Shown piece after piece: positions 26,775 to 34,641 of a stretch of 64,000 nt of DNA. Below the pieces are notes generated by a model. That model saw only the letters and a program-made list of their open reading frames with translations, ran no database searches and was not told the DNA's origin. Both the position numbers and the translations under genes were made by a program. The DNA is from Catalinimonas niigatensis. GTDB taxonomy: Bacteria > Bacteroidota > Bacteroidia > Cytophagales > Cyclobacteriaceae. The first letter of the stretch is position 1. Every line of letters begins with the position of its first letter. The DNA lies in contig NZ_CP119422.1 in NCBI RefSeq assembly GCF_030506285.1, positions 4,389,501 to 4,453,500 on the forward strand, given 5' to 3'.

Positions 26775-28001
26775 CTATACTGCTGTTTCCAGCACTTCTT
26801 TGATGCGCCTCGCCACAATATCCACATGTTCGGGCTGCAAGGTAACTACAGCGATCCAAAGTTCATCGTCCCCTGCTGAAGTTTCTATGCTGGGCTCGCC
26901 TTTCCGCAAGGCCTCCACTACTTCTTCAGGAGTGATTTTTACCTTGCTTTGGTCCCAGTGGATATTGAGTCCGGGAAACACATTGGCGCGTCCTTTCGGG
27001 ATATGAGTTTCTCCTTTCACGCCATTTACCGTTTCTACCTTGGCGGCAATATGGTCTACCCGGCCTTGCCATTCCTGCCACTCTTTTTCATGATCTTTCT
27101 CCAGATAATGCTTCAGGGCTACATACATGCCAAAAATTTCTTCCTTATTTACCTTCATGGATCTTCCAATAGGACTCTCATGAGGTGAAAAGTTGAGTTT
27201 GGCAGCTTCAATCAAATCTTTGCGTCCGAACAGCAAGCCAGCGCTTTGAGGGCCTCGGATCATTTTTCCTCCCGAAAAAGTTACCATATCAAAGCCCATC
27301 TTCTGGTATTTAAAAAGGTTCTCTACCGGAGGCACATCGGCGGCAGCATCAATGAAAGAAGGAATATTATTACGTTTGGAGATAGCCACAAAATCCTCAT
27401 GGTTGATACTATCTTCAATACCATACCAATCAACCGCACCATTGAAGAAGAGAGACATGACTGTACGTTCATTGATGGCTTCTTCCATCTCCTTCGGCGT
27501 TTCCACTTCTACGAGTTTTACGCCGGCACTGCGTACTGCCTGATCAAATACATAGCGGTGCTTTTTCTGGATGATCACTTCAGGCTGGGGGCCAGGCAGA
27601 TTAGGAATTTGTCTGATTTTCTCCATATCTACACCCGTAATGGCTGCTGCTGTCCCAATAGTCAGGGCACAGGCTGCGCCGGAAGTGACCATTGCCGCTT
27701 CGCATTCCAGCATTTCAGCAATACGTTCGCCGACTTTATCTTCTACCTCATGCATATTGGCAAAGTCCCGGGAAGTCTCATTAATGGCGGCCACTACTTC
27801 GGGTTCCATCAGCGAGCCTGACAAAAAAGTCATGGTGCCCCTTGCATTGATCAAAGGGCGTATGCCAAGTTCTTTAAACAGGCTTTGTTTGGCCTGAATT
27901 CCAGGTTTTGCGAGCGATTGAAGAGGGATACTACTACCCAGTAGTCCTCCCACTACGGGAAGACTGGCCAAACGCTTGAGAAGATTTCTTCTATTCATCA
28001 T
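26775..28001 (-). CDS. Tat-exported SelA-like (DgaE-type) PLP-dependent enzyme, copy 2
   Basis: 408 residues with a twin-arginine signal ('NRRNLLKRLASLPVVGGLL'). PLP motifs: 'LINARGTMTFLSGSL', D218 ('SFIDAAADVPP') and the Schiff-base lysine K246 in 'FSGGKMIRGPQSAG'. It is collinear with copy 1 but clearly diverged, for example 'NGAVDWYGIEDSIN' against 'NAYEPDGQINAAEW' near residue 190, so the two probably act on different substrates or stereoisomers. The two amidohydrolases are more alike than the two PLP enzymes. The start is one of two adjacent ATGs. It is the second gene of the operon, 56 nt after the propeller-cytochrome gene. Confidence 0.85.
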   Translation of the reverse strand: MMNRRNLLKRLASLPVVGGLLGSSIPLQSLAKPGIQAKQSLFKELGIRPLINARGTMTFLSGSLMEPEVVAAINETSRDFANMHEVEDKVGERIAEMLECEAAMVTSGAACALTIGTAAAITGVDMEKIRQIPNLPGPQPEVIIQKKHRYVFDQAVRSAGVKLVEVETPKEMEEAINERTVMSLFFNGAVDWYGIEDSINHEDFVAISKRNNIPSFIDAAADVPPVENLFKYQKMGFDMVTFSGGKMIRGPQSAGLLFGRKDLIEAAKLNFSPHESPIGRSMKVNKEEIFGMYVALKHYLEKDHEKEWQEWQGRVDHIAAKVETVNGVKGETHIPKGRANVFPGLNIHWDQSKVKITPEEVVEALRKGEPSIETSAGDDELWIAVVTLQPEHVDIVARRIKEVLETAV

Positions 28002-28057
28002 AATACTTTATATAGATGTAATTTTCAATTTCGTATCCACCACTTTACTTTTTCAGG

Positions 28058-29800
28058 CTACTGCAAAGATTTTCTGACTGCGCTTACTTCTTCTGCATTT
28101 ACTTCACTGGCATTATTACCAAAATTCTGACGTACATAGGTCAGTACTTTGGCAACATCTTCATCGCTCAGGAAGCTATGCTGAGGCATCTGGCTATTAT
28201 AAGGTTTGCCATTGACTTCTATTGGCCCTTCCAGCCCGTTAAGGATCACTTCAATGAGCCTGTTCTTCTCACCCAGCACCCATTCGGTACCTACTAAGGT
28301 AGGAAAACGCTGGGAATCTCCCTGTCCGTCTCTCTGATGGCAGGTAGCACAATAGGTGTTGAAAACTTTTCCGCCTTCTACCGCCAGGCCTTTATCCAGA
28401 TTATCTTCCACCGCATCAGGTGTTCTGATGTGAGATAAGGATTTGCGTGCTTCCATGCTGGCCAACTGAGTCTCTCCAAAAGCACCTTTATCCCCTTTGT
28501 ACATCACCCGCCAGACTTTTCCCTTTTCTGTTTCTCCAAGATATAATGATCCATCAGGTCCCATAGCGATGCCCATCGGGCGATAGACAGCGTCACTGAC
28601 ATTGACGATAGGGTCTACACCGGCAAAACCATCAGCAAAAATCTCAAAGTCTCCTTTAGGAGCACCATTCTCAAAAGGGATAAAAGCGACGATATAACCT
28701 GACTGCGGATAAGGAGCACGGTTAGTAGATCCATGAAAAGCCACAAAAGCCCCTTGCTTATAGCGTTCAGGAAACTGATCTCCGGTATAAAAGAATAAGT
28801 CATTGGGTGCCCAGTGTCCGGGAAAGCCCATGATTGGATCATCACAATCGGTGCAGCGTCCTTCTATCTTACCATCCCCACCATATTCGGGGGCCAGCAC
28901 TTTTTTTCCCTCCATCTGATCATAATAGCAGTAAGGCCAGCCAAAGTCGGCACCTTCAGTAACTTTTAAGAACTCTTCGGAAGGCAGCAAAGCACTTTGC
29001 CAGGGGCTGAATTTTTGTGGCCACAGGCGAAGTAAGTCATCTCTGCCGTGCATTACCACATACAAGTTGTTGTCCGCATGGTTCCATTCCATGGCCACTA
29101 CGCTTCTCATTCCGGTGGCAAATTTTTCTCCATCTTTTTGGGTGAGTCCGGTTTTGGTAGCATCAAAACGCCATACGCCTCCGTGATCTTCCAGTTGCGG
29201 ACAAGGGTCTAATCCGGGAGCTCCCGGAGTTCTCTTCGGCTCCTGACAGGCATTGGAAGGGGCGCCAAAAGGAATATACATATACCCCTGATCGTCAAAG
29301 GCAATGGGCTTGGTGATGTGCTCATGCATGCCGTGCTCATGATCATCGGTGAAGACTACTTCCAATTCACTCTCCGGTACCAGTTGCTCCGTGTTCAGGG
29401 CATAGCGGTAAACAACCAACTCAGTACTGAAATAAAGATAGCCATTGTGTATTCTCATGGAGGTGCCATAGCCTCTTTCTTTGTGGGTTTCGCCAAAGGC
29501 TGTAATCACATCGGCCTTTCCATCTCCGGTAGTATCGCGGAGTGCAGTAATGGAGTTAGTTCCGTCGGAGAACCTGTTTTTGACATAAATATCTCCATTG
29601 TCGCGCACGGCAATGTGGCGGGCACGTCCGGGAAGGCTATCTACCACCACCACCGCTTCAAAATCATCGGGCAGGAAAAGCCCTCCGTTATCAGGATCTG
29701 CGGACGGCAAACTACCAGATTGCTGACATTGTGTAAAACCAACAAGAACTAGGAGAAACATGAGCATCTCCAGGCGAACAATATAAGTTAGGAATAACAT
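28058..29800 (-). CDS. GSDH-like beta-propeller fused to a C-terminal cytochrome c domain, lipoprotein
   Basis: 580 residues. The N-terminus has a lipobox ('LLVLVGFTQC', Cys25), placing it on a membrane. Residues about 35-450 form a PQQ sugar-dehydrogenase-like propeller ('GRARHIAVRDNGDIYVKN', 'PRMGIAMGPDGSLYLGE'-type blades) and residues about 470-560 a class I cytochrome c with 'YCATCHQRDGQGD' (heme C-x-x-C-H near residue 483) and an axial methionine in 'SQMPQHSFL'. Such fusions oxidise sugars, aldoses or polyols and pass electrons to heme. First gene of the exported operon; its start faces an 867-nt divergent promoter region. Confidence 0.82.
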   Translation of the reverse strand: MLFLTYIVRLEMLMFLLVLVGFTQCQQSGSLPSADPDNGGLFLPDDFEAVVVVDSLPGRARHIAVRDNGDIYVKNRFSDGTNSITALRDTTGDGKADVITAFGETHKERGYGTSMRIHNGYLYFSTELVVYRYALNTEQLVPESELEVVFTDDHEHGMHEHITKPIAFDDQGYMYIPFGAPSNACQEPKRTPGAPGLDPCPQLEDHGGVWRFDATKTGLTQKDGEKFATGMRSVVAMEWNHADNNLYVVMHGRDDLLRLWPQKFSPWQSALLPSEEFLKVTEGADFGWPYCYYDQMEGKKVLAPEYGGDGKIEGRCTDCDDPIMGFPGHWAPNDLFFYTGDQFPERYKQGAFVAFHGSTNRAPYPQSGYIVAFIPFENGAPKGDFEIFADGFAGVDPIVNVSDAVYRPMGIAMGPDGSLYLGETEKGKVWRVMYKGDKGAFGETQLASMEARKSLSHIRTPDAVEDNLDKGLAVEGGKVFNTYCATCHQRDGQGDSQRFPTLVGTEWVLGEKNRLIEVILNGLEGPIEVNGKPYNSQMPQHSFLSDEDVAKVLTYVRQNFGNNASEVNAEEVSAVRKSLQ

Positions 29801-30466
29801 ATGGTATTTGAAGCTAAAACTTTAGAACATGACAATATAAGCCAAAATGTGGCGATTGAAGGTAAAAACACAAAAACATTAGTAAAGTAGGAGTGCTCAT
29901 GAAAGGATTAAAACATTTCTATATACAACTCAATTACTTACATACTAAATCAGAATCAAGCTTAGCATGCTCAATATACTAAGAAATATAATATAATTAT
30001 TCCTTTGCCCATAGACATAAAAAGGTAGAGAAATTGAGGAGAAGGGTAAAATATGGTGTATGTTTAGCATGATAAAATATTGTATTTTATTGCGTGGATA
30101 TAAAAGACTAATGTATTGCAAACATAAGTATTGGAAAAATATGAGGCAATATAATTTGTAAAGTGATAAAGATAATTTCAGCTTATCTAACCTATAGCCT
30201 ATGAGAAGTTGGATTTCTCCGTTAAAGAGTGCGCTATATATCTTTTCTGATACTTATACTTTTTTTGCAAATAATAAGCAAAAATAGATATGTTCTCATG
30301 ATCTTTATGTAAATGAAAAAATAAAAATGATAAAATATATTTAGGCATTAATGGAGCCTTTGCAAATATTATTTCTCCATAAGGTTAAATTTTATCAATT
30401 TGACAACTTAGCCATTAGAAAGAAATATAAGAATCAGTTTTAGCATAATACCTGTAAAAACTAAGA

Positions 30467-30482
30467 ATGTGTACGTTAACAT
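30467..30482. promoter_or_regulatory. LacI-type palindrome in the divergent region
   Basis: ATGTGTACGTTAACAT: 12 of 16 bases fit a dyad centred on ACGT, the usual centre of LacI/GntR-family operators. It lies about 185 nt before the SMP-30-like start and 665 nt before the propeller-cytochrome start. The regulator is unknown; the only LacI gene in the window is at 38032. Confidence 0.35.
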
Positions 30483-30598
30483 TTTGCACATTTTTGCACT
30501 TTTTATTGAAATGCTTATTTGCAAACCCAATAATACTCCTCTGATTCTATATCAAGACTGGCGTCTTCCTCAACCTAGCAATTTTGGTTTTAATGAGA

Positions 30599-30631
30599 TT
30601 TGACCATCATTTGACAAATTTCATAATTTTC
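30599..30631 (+). promoter_or_regulatory. Candidate promoter of the SMP-30/SDR operon
   Basis: TTTG at 30599-30602, a 21-nt spacer, then TAATTTTC at 30624-30631, which fits the Bacteroidota -33 TTTG and -7 TAnnTTTG with one mismatch. The start would be near 30638, about 30 nt before the ATG. Confidence 0.35.
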
Positions 30632-30667
30632 AACTATCTTCAGCGCTATGCGCAACCTTGAGATATT

Positions 30668-31528
30668 ATGGAGATTAGCTTAGATCAGATCAGTGTTTTG
30701 GTGGATGGACTGGATCATGTTGAAGGGATAGCCGTACATCCCGATGGGCATATATGGGCAGGGGGAGAGGCAGGACAAATCTACAAAATTGCAGCCGACG
30801 GATCTAAAGTAGAAGAAGTAGCCAATACCGGAGGTTTTGTGCTGGGTATTGCTTTTCATCCTACTGCTGAATGGCTGGCAATTTGTGATAACAAAAAGCA
30901 TTGCGTCTGGAAATATGAACTCAGGACCGGAGAGCTTAGCAAATTTGCGGAAGGTGCTGAAAGCCATCGCTTCAATATCCCTAACTACCCGGTTTTTGAT
31001 CAGCAGGGGAATTTATATGTAAGCGAAAGCGGGGCTTTCCGCCAGAAGATCGGCAAAATATTAAAGTTCAGTGCCGAGGGTAAACATGAAATCTGGCATA
31101 CCGGGCCTTTTAACTTTGCCAATGGCCTGGCACTTTCTCCCGACGAGCAAACGTTGTATGTAGCCTGTACCTGGCTACCGGGGGTAGAACGCATTCAGAT
31201 TCGGGAAGATGGTTCAGCGGGTGAACGCTCTGTCTTTGTGACCTTACCTCAGAGCTGCCCGGATGGTTTGGCTTTTGATGCTGAAGAAAATTTATATGTT
31301 TCCTGCTATGCGCCCAACAGAATTTATCAGGTAACAGCACAGCAGGAAGTCAGGCTGCTGATAGACGATTGGGAGGGACACACACTTTCTAATCCTACCA
31401 ATATTGCTTTTGGAGGACCTCGTTTCGACCAGTTATACACTTCAAATCTGGGCAGGTATCATATTAACCAAATTGACTTTGGAGTCAAAGGTGCTACTTT
31501 AGCTTGTCATCAATATTATCAACAATAA
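30668..31528 (+). CDS. SMP-30/gluconolactonase-family lactonase
   Basis: 286 residues, no signal peptide, cytoplasmic. Beta-propeller of the SMP-30/LRE group: 'GLDHVEGIAVHPDGHIWAGG' near the N-terminus (with the metal-binding Glu), 'FNFANGLALSPDEQTLYVAC' (Asn) and 'QSCPDGLAFDAEENLYVSCY' (Asp), the three usual metal ligands. It would open a sugar lactone to the aldonic acid. The following SDR gene starts 10 nt downstream, making a dehydrogenase-lactonase pair as in oxidative sugar pathways. Together with the exported sugar-oxidising propellers on the other strand this points to uptake and oxidation of a sugar-acid type nutrient. Confidence 0.85.
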   Translation: MEISLDQISVLVDGLDHVEGIAVHPDGHIWAGGEAGQIYKIAADGSKVEEVANTGGFVLGIAFHPTAEWLAICDNKKHCVWKYELRTGELSKFAEGAESHRFNIPNYPVFDQQGNLYVSESGAFRQKIGKILKFSAEGKHEIWHTGPFNFANGLALSPDEQTLYVACTWLPGVERIQIREDGSAGERSVFVTLPQSCPDGLAFDAEENLYVSCYAPNRIYQVTAQQEVRLLIDDWEGHTLSNPTNIAFGGPRFDQLYTSNLGRYHINQIDFGVKGATLACHQYYQQ

Positions 31529-31538
31529 TCATAAATTT

Positions 31539-32309
31539 ATGGAACACCAGGGCAGAACAGCCATTGTGACCGGCGGCAGCAAAGGAATAGGAGCTGCCAG
31601 TGTAGAAGTTTTCCTGCGCGAAGGCGCCAATGTCATTATCCTGGATTTGGATGAAGAGGAAGGAAAAAAAATAGAAGAGCAATCTTCAGGAAAAGCGTTT
31701 TTTATCAAGTGTGATGTTTCTAAAGAACAGCAGGTCAAAGATGCGATAGCCAGAGGCGTAGAGCAATTTGGGCAAATCAGCTACCTGGTCAATAATGCGG
31801 GAATACAACGTTACTCCACCGTAACAGAAACCAGTGAAGAAGAATGGGACCTGGTGATGAATGTCAATTTAAAAAGTGCCTTTCTCTGTGCCAAACATGC
31901 TATTCCGCATATGCAAAAGTTGGGAAAAGGAGTAGTAGTGAATGTGTCCAGTGTACAGGCCATGATCAGTCAAGGCAATGTATGCGCTTACGTTACTTCC
32001 AAGACGGCGATGATCGGCCTTACCCGCAGTATTGCAGTTGACTGTGGTCCTCAGGTACGCTGTGTAGCCGTTTGTCCAGGTTCTGTGGATACGCCTATGT
32101 TGCGCTGGGGCTTCGCGCAGTCGCCTGACCCTGAGGTTCCCTACCAGGAGTGTGTGGACATGCACCTGACAAAACGTATTGCCCAGCCTATAGAAGTAGG
32201 AGAGTTCATTGCGTATTTATGCAGTGACAAAGCAGCTTTTATGACCGGACAGGCATACCGGATTGACGGAGGCTTAGGTGTAATGATACCAGGAAGTAAA
32301 AGGGATTAG
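31539..32309 (+). CDS. Short-chain dehydrogenase/reductase
   Basis: 256 residues, classical SDR. NAD(P)-binding 'TGGSKGIG' (residues 11-18) with an acidic residue after beta-2 ('VIILDLDEEEG'), which favours NAD over NADP; 'NNAGIQ'; catalytic S in 'VNVSSVQA' and Y-x-x-x-K in 'CAYVTSKTAM'. C-terminal 'MTGQAYRIDGGLGV' is typical of sugar/polyol dehydrogenases. It forms an operon with the lactonase gene 10 nt upstream: this enzyme would make the lactone from an aldose and the lactonase would open it. Exact substrate unknown. Confidence 0.9.
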   Translation: MEHQGRTAIVTGGSKGIGAASVEVFLREGANVIILDLDEEEGKKIEEQSSGKAFFIKCDVSKEQQVKDAIARGVEQFGQISYLVNNAGIQRYSTVTETSEEEWDLVMNVNLKSAFLCAKHAIPHMQKLGKGVVVNVSSVQAMISQGNVCAYVTSKTAMIGLTRSIAVDCGPQVRCVAVCPGSVDTPMLRWGFAQSPDPEVPYQECVDMHLTKRIAQPIEVGEFIAYLCSDKAAFMTGQAYRIDGGLGVMIPGSKRD

Positions 32310-32536
32310 AAGAAACGGCAAGAAGATGTTTTGTCCTAATTTGAGGGGCCTATTTCTCTCCAAAACTCTTTGGTAAGCAAATAATACTATTTAATAGAAA
32401 TATAAATATCGCAATAAATTTAATGTTTTTGTAAAAATGCAATTGCTAAAATAACTCATATGTATAAAATTTGGCAAAATCTTGAACTTTGTCCATAGAA
32501 ATACTCGTTAAGCTAACTGAGTCAAATCACAAAGTT

Positions 32537-32617
32537 ATGGACACCAAAAAGAGATTCGAAATTGCAATTAAAGTGACGTTGATGTGTGCGGCCTGGGCTG
32601 CCTTCTGCGTTGTCTGA
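32537..32617 (+). CDS. 26-residue hydrophobic peptide with its own terminator
   Basis: A short frame, MDTKKRFEIAIKV followed by TLMCAAWAAFCVV and a TGA. It has a charged N-terminus (KKR) and a single hydrophobic stretch with two cysteines and one tryptophan, so the product may sit in the inner membrane. A strong terminator starts 27 nt after the stop, and the previous gene ends 227 nt upstream, so this is an independent short transcript. No sequence family is recognised. It could also be a leader peptide or a small RNA whose frame is accidental. The frame, its composition and the terminator are observed; that it is a gene is inference. Confidence 0.5.
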   Translation: MDTKKRFEIAIKVTLMCAAWAAFCVV

Positions 32618-32645
32618 TGATTAAGTTTTTATAGAAAAATTTTGA

Positions 32646-32671
32646 GAGCGCTCCATCGGAGCGCTTTTTTT
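32646..32671 (+). terminator. Rho-independent terminator of the small-peptide transcript
   Basis: Perfect 8-bp stem AGCGCTCC (32647-32654) / GGAGCGCT (32658-32665), loop ATC, extended by a G-T pair, followed by seven Ts. One of the strongest terminators in the window. Confidence 0.85.
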
Positions 32672-32746
32672 ATGCTGCTACGTTCATAAAAAAGCATAGT
32701 TGATGGTATCTCAGAAAAGTATTATTGATATTATTATTCGGGATTC

Positions 32747-32863
32747 TCATACCATATGACACCCAGACCACCTACTGTTATCAATGGTATGTATCTTCCA
32801 GCTTTGCTGGGCATAAGTGTTCAGACAAAGCAGTGAGCAAATAGAAAAGAATAGAAATTTCAT
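32747..32863 (-). pseudogene. Truncated N-terminus of a secreted (FG-GAP/VCBS-like) protein
   Basis: Reads a perfect Sec signal peptide ('MKFLFFSICSLLCLNTYAQ') followed by only about 19 residues ('QSWKIHTIDNSRWSGCHMV') and a stop. The segment W-K-x-H-T-I-D-N-S resembles the first strand of VCBS/FG-GAP proteins, whose sequence would continue for hundreds of residues; nothing similar continues in any frame beyond 32747. Most simply the remnant of a deleted gene. A real secreted 38-residue peptide is less likely. Confidence 0.4.
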
Positions 32864-33011
32864 TGGCAATAGAGAGTTCGGGTACCTGTTTATGCATGCA
32901 CTCTTTTTTGTCATTGAGAGAGGTATCTTCAATTTATAAAAATTGTGATCAATCCTCAGTGCCATTCATTTGGATCTTGTTAATTTTGCGGAATTATGGG
33001 TAGAAAGGTTT

Positions 33012-34007
33012 ATGGAGTTTCAGGAAAATAAGGTCAAACAACAGTACAAACAGCAAATGAATAGGCTGGGAAGTCGTGGTACGCCTTTTCTCTTCATCAT
33101 AGATTTCTCGATCAGGCAACCTGTCCTTATTCCTCTGCATGAAATAGACAGTACGCAACTACTATATGATTTTAATGGCTTTACCAATCTGCCCGAACAG
33201 CTCATCACTACTAATGAAGCAACACTGAGCTTTGAAAAATTTCCACTAGATTTTACCACATACAAACGCTCTTTTGATAAGGTGATGTATCATCTGCAGG
33301 CAGGAAACTCCTTTCTTGTCAATCTTACCCTGCCCACACCTATCGCCATTAACCGTAGCCTGCAGGATATTTTCTACCAAAGCAAAGCCAGTTACAAACT
33401 TTGGTATCAGGATAAATTTGTTGTTTTTTCTCCTGAACCTTTTGTCAAGATTAGAGGAGGAAAAATTTACTCTTATCCGATGAAAGGAACGATTGACAGC
33501 AGTTTGCATAATGCGGAGGAAAAACTTCTCTCTGATCCCAAAGAAATAGCAGAGCATGTAACGATCGTGGATCTGATACGAAACGACCTGAGCTATTTTG
33601 CCAGCGATGTACAGGTGAAACGCTTCCGCTTTGTGGAAGAAGTCCAGACGTACAAAGGCAAACTTTTGCAGGTGAGTTCTGAAATCAGTGGCCATCTTGC
33701 TGCAAATTACTGGGAGCAATTAGGAGATATATTGATGAGCATGTTGCCGGCAGGTTCTATCAGTGGGGCACCCAAACCCAAAACCCTGGAGATCATCCGC
33801 GAAGCGGAAGGCTATGAGCGAGGTTACTATACCGGTGTTATGGGTATTTTTGACGGAAAAAATTTGGACAGTGCGGTCATGATCCGCTATATAGAAAAGC
33901 AGGGACGGCAGTATATCTATAAAAGTGGCGGAGGCATTACTGCCCGCAGCCAGGTAGAAACCGAATATCAGGAACTTATCGACAAAGTTTATGTGCCTTT
34001 TGCTTGA
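33012..34007 (+). CDS. pabB: Aminodeoxychorismate synthase component I
   Basis: 331 residues from ATG 33012 (a TTG at 32970 is also possible). It uses chorismate and ammonia to make 4-amino-4-deoxychorismate for folate. Chorismate-binding enzyme motifs: 'LQAGNSFLVNLTLP', 'YSYPMKGTID', 'DLIRNDLSYFA', 'LPAGSISGAPKPKTLEI', 'GYYTGVMGIFDG' and 'GGGITARSQVETEYQEL'. It is short, lacking most of the N-terminal domain, as is common in Bacteroidota. No glutamine amidotransferase (PabA) is adjacent. It overlaps the class IV aminotransferase gene by 17 nt, giving the usual pabB-pabC pair. Confidence 0.92.
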   Translation: MEFQENKVKQQYKQQMNRLGSRGTPFLFIIDFSIRQPVLIPLHEIDSTQLLYDFNGFTNLPEQLITTNEATLSFEKFPLDFTTYKRSFDKVMYHLQAGNSFLVNLTLPTPIAINRSLQDIFYQSKASYKLWYQDKFVVFSPEPFVKIRGGKIYSYPMKGTIDSSLHNAEEKLLSDPKEIAEHVTIVDLIRNDLSYFASDVQVKRFRFVEEVQTYKGKLLQVSSEISGHLAANYWEQLGDILMSMLPAGSISGAPKPKTLEIIREAEGYERGYYTGVMGIFDGKNLDSAVMIRYIEKQGRQYIYKSGGGITARSQVETEYQELIDKVYVPFA

Positions 34008-34590
34008 ATCTATTTGCGTAGACGATGGTAAAGCGCAATTGCTTGCCTACCATAAGCAACGTATGAACCGTAGCAGACGAAATCTGCTGGGCATCACAGA
34101 AGAAATAAAACTGGAAGAAGCCATTGCGCCTTTGCTCAGCCAATACTCCCGGGGGTTGTACAAATGCAGAGTGCTTTACCAGGAAGCGATTGAAAAAATA
34201 GAATTTGTGCCCTACCAGCGCCCGCAAATCCGCACGCTCAAAAAAGTATATAGTGAGGAGGTTGAGTACAGCTACAAATATGCAGCACGAGAAGCCCTGA
34301 CCTTACTCTTTCAGCAAAGAGCACATTGTGATGATATCCTGATCATCAAAAACGGGATGGTAACGGACACTTATTTTGCCAATCTCCTTTTTTCGGACGG
34401 AGACAAATGGTACACTCCTGATCGACCTTTGTTGAAAGGAGTGCAAAGAGCATATCTCATGGATCAGAGGCTTGTGCAGGAAAGACAGATTCTGGAGGAA
34501 GATTTATTGCAGTTTACGCACTTTAAATTTGTCAATGCTTTAAATCCTTTTGATCATTCTCCTTCGGTCGCGATCAGTAATATTTACTGA
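33991..34590 (+). CDS. Class IV aminotransferase-fold protein, probable aminodeoxychorismate lyase
   Basis: 199 residues, shorter than typical PabC (about 270) but retaining the fold IV PLP features: lysine in 'YSYKYAAREAL' (about residue 93) and 'DDILIIKNGMVTDTYFANL' with the active-site glutamate position changed to aspartate/threonine. It would release 4-aminobenzoate and pyruvate from aminodeoxychorismate. The 17-nt overlap with pabB supports this role. The N-terminus starts directly at the first strand ('LLLESICVDDGKAQLLAYH'), so the shortness is probably natural to this group rather than a truncation. Confidence 0.8.
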   Translation: MCLLLESICVDDGKAQLLAYHKQRMNRSRRNLLGITEEIKLEEAIAPLLSQYSRGLYKCRVLYQEAIEKIEFVPYQRPQIRTLKKVYSEEVEYSYKYAAREALTLLFQQRAHCDDILIIKNGMVTDTYFANLLFSDGDKWYTPDRPLLKGVQRAYLMDQRLVQERQILEEDLLQFTHFKFVNALNPFDHSPSVAISNIY

Positions 34591-34641
34591 AGGATTTTTA
34601 TCTTTGGATGATCTCGCTTTTTGATCCAATAGGAAAATCTT

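Larger units (their letters stand above)
29801..30667. other. Long divergent regulatory region
   Basis: 867 very AT-rich bases between two divergent operons, with no credible gene (the best small frame, 28 codons from 30201, has no support). Items seen: a LacI-type palindrome at 30467-30482, a 10-bp direct repeat (ATTTTGCACA / TTTTTGCACT) at 30481-30500, and a candidate plus-strand promoter at 30599-30631. Confidence 0.6.

Noticed and set aside
27246-27821. 191-codon plus-strand frame
   Set aside because: Antisense to the second SelA-like gene; low-complexity His/Phe-rich translation typical of a shadow.
30201-30287. 28-codon frame starting MRSWISPLKSALYIF in the long divergent region
   Set aside because: AT-rich DNA yields such frames by chance; there is no terminator, no signal or membrane pattern and no operon context, unlike the frame at 32537.
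33991-34590. Truncation of the class IV aminotransferase
   Set aside because: It is short for PabC, but start and end fit the family strands, the PLP lysine is kept and overlap with pabB is intact; more likely a naturally short form.
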